Positions 55,418-64,000 of a stretch of 64,000 nt of DNA are shown here, in pieces. Made by a program: the position numbers and the translations under genes. The DNA comes from Acidomyces sp. 'richmondensis'. Taxonomy: Eukaryota; Ascomycota; Dothideomycetes; Mycosphaerellales; Teratosphaeriaceae. Position 1 is the first letter of the stretch; every line of letters starts with the position of its first letter. The notes under the pieces were generated by a model that ran no database searches, had not been told where the DNA came from, and worked only from the letters and a program-made list of their open reading frames with translations. The stretch is from contig QVLQ01000008.1 of assembly GCA_003545705.1 (NCBI GenBank), positions 1-64,000 on the forward strand, given 5' to 3'.

Positions 55418-58400
55418 CCAATGAGATTAACAATTGAGTTGAACACGAAGTCGAAGCTTAAGGCTTCTTCCTTCGATTCCTATATACTGCTCGTAATTCA
55501 TATGATCACCCTGATCACTGCGATCACTCCGAGGGTGATCCGGTGATCATGGTGATCACGGTGTTCGCTTCCTGATTGGTCCAGCTTTTCCCGCTGTCAC
55601 TCATAAGGCGGGGCTTCGGTAAACCTTCCTTGTTTGTCATGACCCGTAACATCTAAGACCGATTAGCGTAAGTATAGTAGTTTATAAGTATCGATCTACG
55701 ATCAGTATATAACTTAATCCGGATAGCTAAGGGAGACGAATGGAAAACTATATTTCGAACTCGATATAGATACTTCAAAACGCTCGTAATACCCTTTAGA
55801 CTTACTAACGTACTAGTAACCTACTAAGAACTAGTAAACAACACCCTTAGAGAATTCCTCGATAAGATAGTTATCGTATACTTTAACGATATCTTAGTCT
55901 ACACTATAGGAACCCTATAACAATATATATAAGACGTTACTAATGTATTCGATAAACTAAAATAACAAAACCTATAGGTAGTACCGGAGAAGTGCGAATT
56001 CTATAAGAAAGAGGTCAAGTTCTTAGGATTTATTATAGGAACTAACGGTATTAAGATCGACCTAGACAAAATACGAGTAGTATAAGAATAGCTAATACCT
56101 AAAACGGTTAAGGAAGTATAAGCCTTCTTAGGACTAGCAAACTATAACTGTAAATTTATAAAAAACTACTTAAAGATCGCTAAGCTACTTATACGCCTTA
56201 CTAAGAAAGAAACGGTATTCTAGTAGGAAGAACCCTAATAATAAGCTTTCGAAGAACTTAAGCGAGCCTTATATAACGTACTAATACTTAAGATATTCGA
56301 TACTACTAAACTAGTATAAATAGAAACTGATACCTCGGACCTTACGATCGGCGTATATTTTATATAGGAATACGAAGGAAAGAGATACCCTATTGCTTAC
56401 TATTCTAAGAAAATAACGCTAGTAGAATAGAATTATGATATCTATAATAAAGAGTTACTCGCTATCGTTACAGCCTTTAAACACTAGAGGGTATATGCGG
56501 AAGGAGCACCCGCACTAACTATCTTTACGGACTATAAAAACCTCTTATACTTTACAACTGCTAAGGTCCTCGGACGAAGATAAGTACGATAGTCGGAAGA
56601 ACTAGGACAATATAAGTTCGAAATCCGATATATACCCGGACGCGATAATAGGAGAGCCGACGCTCTTAGTAGATAAGGTAACTATATAGAAGATAAAGAA
56701 CAGATACGACGCAATATCCTCAAAATTAATAAGGATAGTAGCCTAAGTGCAAATACAAAAGAGTTCAACTACGTTCTTATAGTCCTATAAGATATAAATA
56801 AGGAGTTCCTAGTTTATAAAGGGAAACTTCATATTAAAACTCAAAACGAATAAGAGTGTATTAAACAATACTATAACGATAAATTAAGAGGATACCTAGG
56901 AGTTAATAAAACAGTAGAACTTATATAACGGAACTTCACCTTCCTACTAATACGCTAAAAAGTTGCTCAATATATTAAAAAGTGTGTACTATATCAACAG
57001 AATAAAGTAGCTAGATATACTAAATACGGATATATTTAGCTAAATACTCTACTAGCCTAGCTATAGGACGAAGTAATAATAGACTTTATTATCAAACTCC
57101 TACTATTAAGCGATTACGTTACTAAAGAAGTCTATAACTTAATCCTTATTATTGTAGACCGACTTACGAAATATACCTATTTCATTCTATATAAGGAAGT
57201 ATATACCGCTAAACAGCTCGCCTAGATAGTAATTGACCGACTTATACGATATTATAGAATACCCTCTTCATTTGTTATAGATAGAGATAAACTCTTCACT
57301 TCAAACTACTAGAAAACTCTTATTATATCAATCGGTATTCGATATAAGCTATTAACCTCGTTCTACCTATAAACAGACGGATAAACAGAACGAATAAACT
57401 AGACGCTTAAGGTATACCTACGATACTACGTTAACTATATATAAGATAATTAGGTTTCCTTACTACTAATAGCTTAACTTACGCTTAATAACGTAAAGAG
57501 CGAATCTATACAATATATACTATTCTTTTCTAACTATAGAAAACACCCGAATCTCTTTATAGAACTACGCAATTACCTAAATGTATAAAGAGCTCTCGTC
57601 GTTTTAGGGGAAATGCGGAGTCTCTATAACGAACTCCGTATATATATTTAAAAGACCTAATAAAGAATAGTTACGAACGACCGATCAAAATAGGTACCTT
57701 AGCTAAAGAAGGGGGATAGAGTATACTTACTTACTAAGAACCTAAAGACAAAAAGAAACTTAAAGAAACTGGATTATATTAAAGTCGGACTATTTTTGAT
57801 CGAAGAACAAAGGGGACTAGTGAATTACCGGCTAGCACTCCTAAAAGACGCAAAAATCCACCCTGTATTCCATATCTTATTATTGGAACCAGCGGATCCG
57901 GAAACACCGTACTAAGAGACCTTCTATTATAAGGAAGAAGAGGAAAGCGAGTTCGAAGTTAGAGAGATCCTAGAACAGAGTGGTCAGAACTATCTTGTTA
58001 AGTAGAAGGGGTACCTAGACTCGGAAAACACGTAGGAACTGCGTACAAATCTCACGAACTGCCAGCTACTTCTAGGGGAGTTCCACTAAGATCAAAAGAC
58101 TAATCGATACCGTCGAGATCAGCCTACTAGGAGGGGCTTATCATTAGGCGATCGTCGAAGGGCTAAGGGGAAAGAGTAGGGAGCTCAACCACCACCGGCT
58201 CGGAGGAGGAAGCAAGCAGCGATCTTTCCTGCTCTTCAGCCTCCTCGATGGAAGCTAGCTCCTTATCGAGAGCGGCGCCTTCTTGTCTCTCGGAAAAGCG
58301 GGGTTGTTTCCGAAGCCGATATATCCGAGCCTACTACGTGCGAATCCTTACGAGTAACGCCTCCTGCTCCTCGACCAACTTCTCTTCCTTATCCTCCGCG

Positions 58401-58737
58401 TACTCCAACTGCTCTTTCAGCCGTAACCGTATCGAACGAAGCTTATTAAACTTAGTACGAGTAACTACTAAGTTATATTTCCGTACGCGGCGAACGCACT
58501 CCGTATATCGACTAGAGCGAAGATCTACCTTACAATCGAGCTAGTAGGATTTACAATAGGTATACAGGGTTAGCATTGTGATTCCGTTACGCTTAATATA
58601 CTAAGTAAGGAACTTCTAACAAACTAATAATAACCGATAGTGACGGAGAGGTATTACGAAAGAAAGGTGATCCTAGAAAAGGTGTCACTATGACGCTATA
58701 TTAGCCCGAGACGGCGCTAACTAAAAAGGGGGGATAG

Positions 58738-59100
58738 TGTTACGGATTATGACAAACAAGGAAGGTTTACTGAAGCCCCGCCTTACGAGTAACAGCTGAA
58801 AAAGTAGACCAATTAGGGAACGATTACCGGATTACCCTCGAAGTGATTACAGCGATCAGGGTGATCACAGAGATCAGGGTGATCACAGTGATCAGGGTGA
58901 TCATACGAATTACGAACAGTATATAGGAATCAAAGGAGAAGCCTTAAGCTTCGACTTCGTATTTAACTCAATTGTTAATCTCATTAGTTGGAATAACAAC
59001 TTCTGCTTCACCATCGCTGCCTTGACACTCCTCTTCAAACGAGTACCAACCACGTGACTCCAGGTCATCTGATCATCACGTGACCAACACAGTCATAACA
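58738..59100 (+). repeat. Right LTR of element C
   Basis: 363 bp, the same length as the left LTR; it differs from it mainly by transitions. It carries the same GTGATCACAG cluster at about 58849-58900. Confidence 0.9.
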
Positions 59101-60520
59101 CTGGAATACCGGTCAGTTGTTGATCGCACGCTGAAGTGGCGTCAAGAGGGTTATACGGACCTCTATATCAACGCTATTACGTACTGGCACCAGAGGGATC
59201 ATATTGCAATACAGCAGGCTGATACGGTAGCACCGCTACCGCCAACACCTTCTCAAACTCCAGCCCCTACTTATCAGTCAGCTACGGCTCGTCAATTAGA
59301 AGTCTTTGCCACAAATGTTGCTGAGCTTGCTACTAAAGGGCTCGATAAGTCGCTCGCTATTAGACAGGCGTAGGCTTGTACTCAGTCGCTCTGTCCTAAT
59401 GCTACTCGGTGGTGTTGGTGGACTAGTACTGACGACCTCAGAAACTATTATCCGATTAGTACACAAATTGTGAAGGAGTGGCTGCAGCAGATTAAGGCCG
59501 GTAAGGCGACAGTTAACTCGCCAGGCCAACACATCCAGCACCAGCTAATGCGTGCAAGAGAGCGGCTAACCGCTCAAGAGCGTAAAAATCATTTAGTACA
59601 AGAGCGGCCTCGAAGTAGTAGTCACAATCCGGTGAATAACTTCTATATCGGCGGCAAACTTCTAAACTATAGTGTCAGTAAGCAGCTATTAGAGGATAGG
59701 TCACATACTGCCTCTATAGATAAGCTGCCGAGCTCGTAGACGACTGCTACACCTTCGGTAACTGCTTTTGAGTCCTTCTTCGACTGGTGTAGCTATCGGA
59801 CTGAGTAGCAGAGGGAAGATATAGAGCTCGGTCTTATAAAGGATACTCTCGCATTAGAGGGCTACGATCTTTCAGGCGTTGCTAGTATAACGACGTAGGA
59901 CTGGTCTGAATTAGTACTGAAGAAAGGATATTTTCAAAGGGTACAGAAGGCTTTGAAGAAGTATCGCATAGAGCGCCGTACTAATCGTAAGAGGATGTCA
60001 ACTGTGGAGGTAGATGGATTTGAGCTTTAGACTTTGCGACACCGCTATATATAGTGTACTCGGTAGATTCCAGATTTCTTTGCATTAGGTGTTGCATTAG
60101 TGTATAGGCAATTAAAATCTTCAGTATTGTTAATCTCTAATAAGTAGTTATAGTATAATAAAACTTTAATAATTGTTAGCTGCTAAGACCGCCAGTCCGC
60201 TGATCGGCTGAACGCCGGATAGCAGCGGATACATCCGAACCGCAGCGGCTTAACTCAACATTTAGCGGCTCTGCGGCAAGCTCCGCACTAGTACACTATC
60301 TAATTGGATAGAATGAATATAAGCAGTACGCTACTACGCAATTCAATAGCAATACTATTAATTAAAGTTCTGTAGGGCTGAATTAGCGAGTTATATACAA
60401 AGCTTACATATACCTATATGCTTCAAAGTATTTCTTACAGTCCACACCAATAACCTTACTAATTGACGCATAAATAAAAGCGCCAAAATCAGGATACCAC
60501 TCGGCTTCTTCTATATGCTT

Positions 60521-60828
60521 CTAGAGCCAGGATTTGAGGACATTGAACGTCAATTCAATAGGATTGAAGTCTGGCGAGTATAGCGGTAGATATTCACACT
60601 GAATCTCGAATTCGCTAAATAACTGCTGAATCTCAGGGCTATGATAGATAGATGCGTTATCCATTACTAGTGTCGTGGAGTCGGACGGCCTGAGTGTCCT
60701 TCGTCCCGGCGAGAGCGCTCCCAAAAGGAGAGGAGAGAGTAACGGCAACCAGGATCGCGATGAGGACTGATGGGCCTAGCAGGTTCGCATGGTGTAGAAG
60801 GGAAATGGGGCCGTGGTTGCCCTCTGCC

Positions 60829-60862
<34 letters not shown>

Positions 60863-61810
60863 ATGATCTTTCCGTCTTGTGTGCCAGTCTGCTTTCATGT
60901 CTGTCTTCTGCTTGTCTGTATTCTACATGTGTGTGTCTACCCTTGTCTCACCCCCCCCCATCTCGAGTCATGTTAGATTATACATTCTGCGACCCCTGTC
61001 AGGCATCATCTCCACCTGACACCAGGGCATGCGCCCGCCCTGCGTTGGGCCAAACCCCACTACACTAGTATATGGTATCCAGGCTCCAATTGAGGCAGTA
61101 TCTTCTGCTCCAGCCACCAGATAAAGACTGCCTTTGATACGCCGCCTTTAATAACAAGGGTGCTATTTGGCAGGTACCCATTGACTGTCAGCGCCGGCAA
61201 TACTGAGAATCTATCCGAATACTTTGTCTGCTTAAGCTCCATTAGACTGACGCCAGTAGGAGCCCATCCATACTTCCGATATCCATTCTTCTCGCTCCGA
61301 GCACACTCATCCACGAAGACAAGCTGTTGGCGAGACCACTGCATGGATTTAGCAGCCCATAGCGCTCTTAGATCCTTATTCATCTGCGCAGCTCGTTGCC
61401 TACAGACCTTCCGAGTCCAACCAGCCTCTTTCAGCACGTTGCCAATCGTATTCGGATGGACGTCAATTCCGAAGTAGTCCTACACCTCGAGCGCTACCTC
61501 ATCAAAGTAGGCCGTCGGACGGTTATTCATATAAGCAAGAATCCACTGAAGGCGGTTAATAAGGAGCTTGTACGGCTATTAGACTCAAGGTACCTACACT
61601 GACTTGCTCCCTAGTAACTGCCCTTGGCCGGCCTCTTTTACTAAATCGAGTTGGATACGCCTCGCTATATAGCTCAAAATTAAGTCTAATCCGCCTTATT
61701 GTCTCACGGCTTAGCAACAGCTCCCTACCAATAGCTACATTGTCTAATCCAGTGTCCTCGATATACGCTCGGATTTGAGCTACAATATGGGCCGGTTGGC
61801 GGGGGCTCAT
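60521..61810 (-). pseudogene. DD34E transposase of transposon D, split by a short element
   Basis: N-terminal HTH part 61810-61600 (MSPRQPAHIVAQIRAYIEDT, IGRELLLSRETIRRIRLNFE). A frame change follows near 61600, where a short intron is possible, then LLINRLQWILAYMNNRPTAY and a TAG. Next is the catalytic domain LVFVDECARSEKNGYRKYGW, then YHILV, which continues after the insertion with MDNASIYHSPEIQQLFSEFE and YLPLYSPDFNPIE. Thirty-four residues separate the second Asp from the Glu (DD34E). The TAG and the insertion at 60671 disable it. It closes the right end of D. Confidence 0.82.
60671..61064 (+). mobile_element. Short TG...CA element, copy 6, CTAG target duplication
   Basis: 394 bp, TGTCGTGGAG to CCCCACTACA, with CTAG on both sides (60667-60670, 61065-61068). 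Removing it with one CTAG restores the transposase codons for HILVMDN. It is diverged from copies 1-5 but keeps the TGTC run and termini. Confidence 0.88.
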
Positions 61811-62015
61811 GGCGGCTACAAGACGATTACCAGCACCAAGACAGCCTCAGAGCGACTAACAATAACGGCTTAAAGTAAGAACACCTTTGAATTGGAATAA
61901 TTTGGCTTCATATGGCCTCAATATGCAGCTATACAACGCTCCTTGCGCAATTTGGTTAGAAACGCTAACAATTCACAAAGTCTTGGCGTGCACAGTCATT
62001 TTTGTGGGCGTTGTA

Positions 62016-62171
62016 TCTAAGTAGCCGCCGGAGTTGTTTGGAAGTGGTCTTGTTCAAAGAGACGTCGTCTAATATTGCCTAAGCAAGAAAGATGCTTTTC
62101 CAGTCTTCAACATCAACTACTTAGTTATATACTTTGTTAAGCTGCTGAGCGACTGTGTCAGAGGGCTCTGT
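62016..62171. other. Short spacer between D and an L2 LTR
   Basis: No gene or match seen. Confidence 0.4.
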
Positions 62172-62549
62172 GTTGGAAAGAACGTGTTCAAGATGTCTAG
62201 GCCTGCTTAATTCTTTTAACTACAAAGGAAATTATCCAGTCTTATATATTCCCTTCTTGAATACCCAAGACATTCTGTATTAGTGATCTTCCAGTCTGAT
62301 TTCCAATTGCTTTCTAAGCAACTTGTTAAGGTACTTCTGTTGTGAGGTGACTTCCTCATATGCTACAACGCCGCTGCTGTTTGAACAACGTGGTTGCTGT
62401 TTGAACAACGCACCTACCAAGCTCATGAGAGGTGATTACGTGGCAGTGTGTATATATCAGTTTCCCCTTTTCATATCTGACAAGAATAAGCATGAGGTGT
62501 CCGACCAAACGTACAACTGCCCTCACAACAACTTCTATACCTTTTAACA
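62172..62549 (+). repeat. L2 LTR split by an L1 LTR
   Basis: Outer pieces 62172-62337 and 62536-62549 match the L2 LTR at 2896-3076 (TGTTGGAAAG to CTTTTAACA). Without the insertion it is 180 bp. Confidence 0.8.
62338..62530 (+). repeat. Solo copia-type LTR (L1) with ACTTC target duplication
   Basis: 193 bp, TGTTGTGAGG to CCTCACAACA, flanked by ACTTC (62333-62337 and 62531-62535). It defines the L1 termini used for the other copies. Confidence 0.88.
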
Positions 62550-62550
62550 A

Positions 62551-63039
62551 TAACAAAGGCGGTATAGCTATAGCCTTTTTGCTATTGCTCTTCTTTGTGA
62601 TCGCTTCTCTATACTGATATATCTACGAATAAGTTAGTCGCTTTAATAGAGGCATAGGAATATAAGCTGAAAGAAGAGGGCCTTCTATAAGGAAGTCAGT
62701 TTTTGTATAGCGGCTTATATACTCAAATAGGAGTTCAGATTCGCTATATATACGCGTAAGATCAGGTTCAGAGGTCAGGGTTAATAACTCCGTAGCGTTT
62801 GAGGTTATTGTAATAATAATAACACTGCAATATTGGTGTAAAGGTGATGTGTAGTAGGTGAGAGCACGTAAGTGAAGGTAAATAACGGGAGGAGCCGGCA
62901 TTTTCTACGCGTTGATTAGTTTATCGGGTAGATATCCGCTGATTAGAATGACGGATTAGCCTAATGGGGAAGGACTGCCGAGCTAAGCACCGCTCCATCC
63001 ACCTCCACTACCCTAATAGATATCTATATATATATTTTT
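62551..63039. other. Spacer with no recognised gene
   Basis: A 92-residue minus-strand open frame (62901-62623) has no recognisable domain and AT-rich codons. I do not call it. Confidence 0.4.
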
Positions 63040-63170
63040 TACCCACAGACGAACAAACAAGCCAAATTTGTTCGTTCGGTCGCCTAAATTGAGGCCCTTG
63101 TTCGTTTGTTCGTGGGGGCTGTTTGTTCGCGAACGTTCGTTCGTTGTTCGTTCGTTGACAAGGCTGGCAT
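63040..63170. repeat. GTTCGTTC array, second hAT-type end
   Basis: Repeated GTTCGTT and AACGAAC motifs as at 36880-37060, with several perfect palindromic pairs, next to no transposase. Confidence 0.55.
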
Positions 63171-63670
63171 GGATTGTCAACCCACCACATTTCAATGTAA
63201 CCTATGCGACTGCGCTACGATGAAGTCCGACTCTGATTTGCTAGATGCACTCTCAAGCAGTTCATTCTCCTGCTCCTCGAATTTGTTACAGTTGATTGGT
63301 TCGCTTATCCATGGTCTGTGCAATCCATCATTAGATGGTATATGTGTTTGTATCAGTAGATAGATTGTGAAGACGACTGTTAAAACGGACGATGGGACAC
63401 CCCTCCGAATCTTCCAAGTGTTACAGGAGGTCTTGTGAGACCCTCGTTGGTAGCCAATGAGGGGATCACGTGGGCCAGACTTAGTGGCGTGGTGGCACTG
63501 ATTACTCTTTTGCAGCGAATACAACTTGCGAAAAGCAGTAATCAGTTGTACCTCGTACTGACTACTTGGGCTGTAGACCTATATACGCTACTTGATACCT
63601 TCGTTGAGGTATTCGTATATTAGTTCTGATTACTATACCTTGTCACTGGTAACAAAAAACAGTGTCCCTC
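63171..63670. other. Spacer with no recognised gene
   Basis: Short frames only; the base composition is more balanced than in the neighbouring repeats. Confidence 0.4.
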
Positions 63671-63757
63671 TCTGAGTCATGACACCACAGTTAGGCTTCA
63701 GCCCTGATTCATAAGCTGTTGAGCTAAATCCAGATGGCACAGGCCTAGTCTATGACA
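63671..63757 (-). repeat. Element A-family LTR fragment
   Basis: Reverse match to the first ~87 bp of the A LTR (AGGCTTCAGCCCTGATTCAT region), ending TATGACA; transitions are frequent. Confidence 0.65.
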
Positions 63758-64000
63758 CTTATAACCACGCAAATAATAATATCGAAGTATGTCGAAATAT
63801 TATGCACCATCCGGCTATTATATTGTAGTGGAGTCGGAATGTTACAGGAGATGTTGTGGGATTCTTTTAACATCAGCTAGAAAGTTAAGTTGAAGATAGT
63901 AAATTTAGAAGACATGGGGTTTATTTTTCTTTTTTTTTTTTTTTAACTTTTCGGACAATATTGGTTTCAGGTCAGCTTGAGGGATCAATATGAGCGCGAG

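Larger units (their letters stand above)
42987..55651 (-). mobile_element. Ty3/gypsy chromovirus B, lightly damaged, 5' LTR split by element A
   Basis: Left LTR 42987-43333 (347 bp). Right LTR 49326-49443 plus 55423-55651, which also totals 347 bp once A and one CCAAT copy are removed. TCTAA flanks both sides (42982-42986, 55652-55656). The element is oppositely oriented to its host C and belongs to the same family. A polypurine tract (AAAAAGGGGGATAG on the minus strand) abuts the left LTR. The leader between the 5' LTR and the gag ATG is only 18 bp. Confidence 0.93.
49326..55651 (-). repeat. 5' LTR of element B, interrupted by element A
   Basis: LTR pieces 49326-49443 and 55423-55651. Element A (49444-55417) and a second CCAAT lie between them. 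The pieces sum to the 347 bp of the other LTR. Confidence 0.92.
42037..58190 (+). pseudogene. pol of element C, RIP-damaged and interrupted
   Basis: Parts are 42037-42986 and 55657-58190. Protease is recognisable as IIDSGASRNFISKRLVD-like sequence. B is inserted within the reverse-transcriptase coding region, between the codons for the ISELQ- and RAQWF-like segments. RT, RNase H, integrase and chromodomain can be followed after 55657 only by comparison with B because stop codons are frequent. Confidence 0.8.
39712..59100 (+). mobile_element. Ty3/gypsy chromovirus C, RIP-damaged, split by B and A
   Basis: Two 363-bp LTRs (39712-40074, 58738-59100) are flanked by CTGGA on both sides (39707-39711, 59101-59105). 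A polypurine tract (AAAAAGGGGGGATAG) precedes the right LTR. The interior runs 40075-42986 and resumes at 55657 after element B. C-to-T and G-to-A changes relative to its relative B are dense in most of the interior but sparse in the LTRs and the first ~400 bp of gag. Confidence 0.92.
39116..60030 (+). pseudogene. Accessory ORF of transposon D, interrupted by element C
   Basis: Parts are 39116-39711 and 59106-60030. With one CTGGA copy kept the frame reads straight across (DVDNELEYRSVVDRTLKWRQ). The N-terminal part is basic and proline-rich (RLNDEALKELNQPSKRRKTN, PPPIEELPEVGEEPDEVSDL). The middle part has SRTAVTAYYKGMKQSDRF and INAITYWHQRDHIAIQQAD. The C-terminal part is helical, with FYIGGKLLNYSVSKQL and EGYDLSGVASITT, then KKGYFQRVQKALKKYR, which could be SAM-like. 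I do not recognise a family. Five TAG codons after the insertion site (for example after AIRQA and KLPSS) break it; all fit C-to-T or G-to-A changes. Confidence 0.65.
38939..62013. mobile_element. Tc1/mariner-like transposon D with two genes, split by nested elements
   Basis: Perfect 56-bp terminal inverted repeats (38939-38994 and 61958-62013, beginning CAACGCCCACAAAAATGACT) lie between TA dinucleotides (38937-38938, 62014-62015). Without retrotransposon C (39712-59100, ctgga TSD) and the short element (60671-61064, ctag TSD) it is about 3.3 kb. It carries a DD34E transposase on the minus strand at the right end and a second, unrelated ORF on the plus strand at the left end. The two genes converge. 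The left end sits directly on the TA of element E. Confidence 0.88.

Noticed and set aside
39116..60030. Reassigned TAG codons (alternative code) as an explanation for the many in-frame TAGs
   Set aside because: The intact genes in the window use TAG as a stop (for example SAR1 and element A pol), and the TAGs coincide with C-to-T/G-to-A changes in repeats only.
62623..62901. 92-residue minus-strand ORF as a gene
   Set aside because: No domain, AT-rich codons, located among decayed repeats.

Overview
This window is the end of a chromosome of a filamentous ascomycete (Pezizomycotina). It opens with 21 perfect CCCTAA telomere units. Its genes carry short GT-AG introns (49-100 bp), and its proteins are typically fungal: C2H2+Zn2Cys6 regulator, OPT transporter, MFS sugar permeases, GH36 alpha-galactosidase. 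Its repeats carry C-to-T/G-to-A damage of the kind made by repeat-induced point mutation (RIP). The species cannot be fixed from the sequence.

Layout. 1-6.1 kb: telomere, a truncated LTR, an intact myo-inositol-type transporter only about 320 bp from the telomere, a decayed Zn-cluster-type regulator cut by a solo LTR, LINE and copia fragments, and a stack of pogo-type transposon pieces. 6.2-15.2 kb: a dehydrogenase pseudogene, then a coherent group consisting of a C2H2/Zn2Cys6 regulator, a divergently transcribed GH36 alpha-galactosidase and an alpha-glucoside-type MFS permease. This looks like an alpha-galactoside uptake and breakdown cluster. 15.2-20.1 kb: retroelement debris, a MITE-like element and a full-length but RIP-damaged pogo/Fot1-type transposon (TA target duplication). 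20.1-27.5 kb: a core island with SAR1 (COPII GTPase), DPM2 (dolichol-phosphate-mannose synthase subunit) and a large DCAF/Iqw1-like WD40 protein. 28-31.8 kb: repeats. 31.8-34.8 kb: a three-exon OPT oligopeptide transporter. 36-38.9 kb: hAT and pogo remains.

38.9-62.0 kb is one Tc1/mariner-like DNA transposon (56-bp perfect inverted repeats, TA duplication) blown open by nested insertions. Its first ORF is interrupted by a RIP-damaged Ty3/gypsy chromovirus (C, TSD ctgga). C is interrupted in its pol gene by an oppositely oriented, lightly damaged relative (B, TSD tctaa). B's 5' LTR is interrupted by a third, apparently intact chromovirus of another family (A, TSD ccaat). A short TG...CA element also sits in the transposon's transposase gene (TSD ctag). 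Removing each insertion with one target copy rejoins the flanking frame or LTR at every level.

Most unusual are: a ~200-residue cysteine-rich/coiled-coil ORF antisense to the 3' end of element B and recognisable in two other copies of the family; a Tc1-like transposon with a second large gene; a ~400-bp non-autonomous element present six times with 4-bp duplications at the clean sites; and a canonical A_AAA_AAC frameshift site directly before the gag stop of B.
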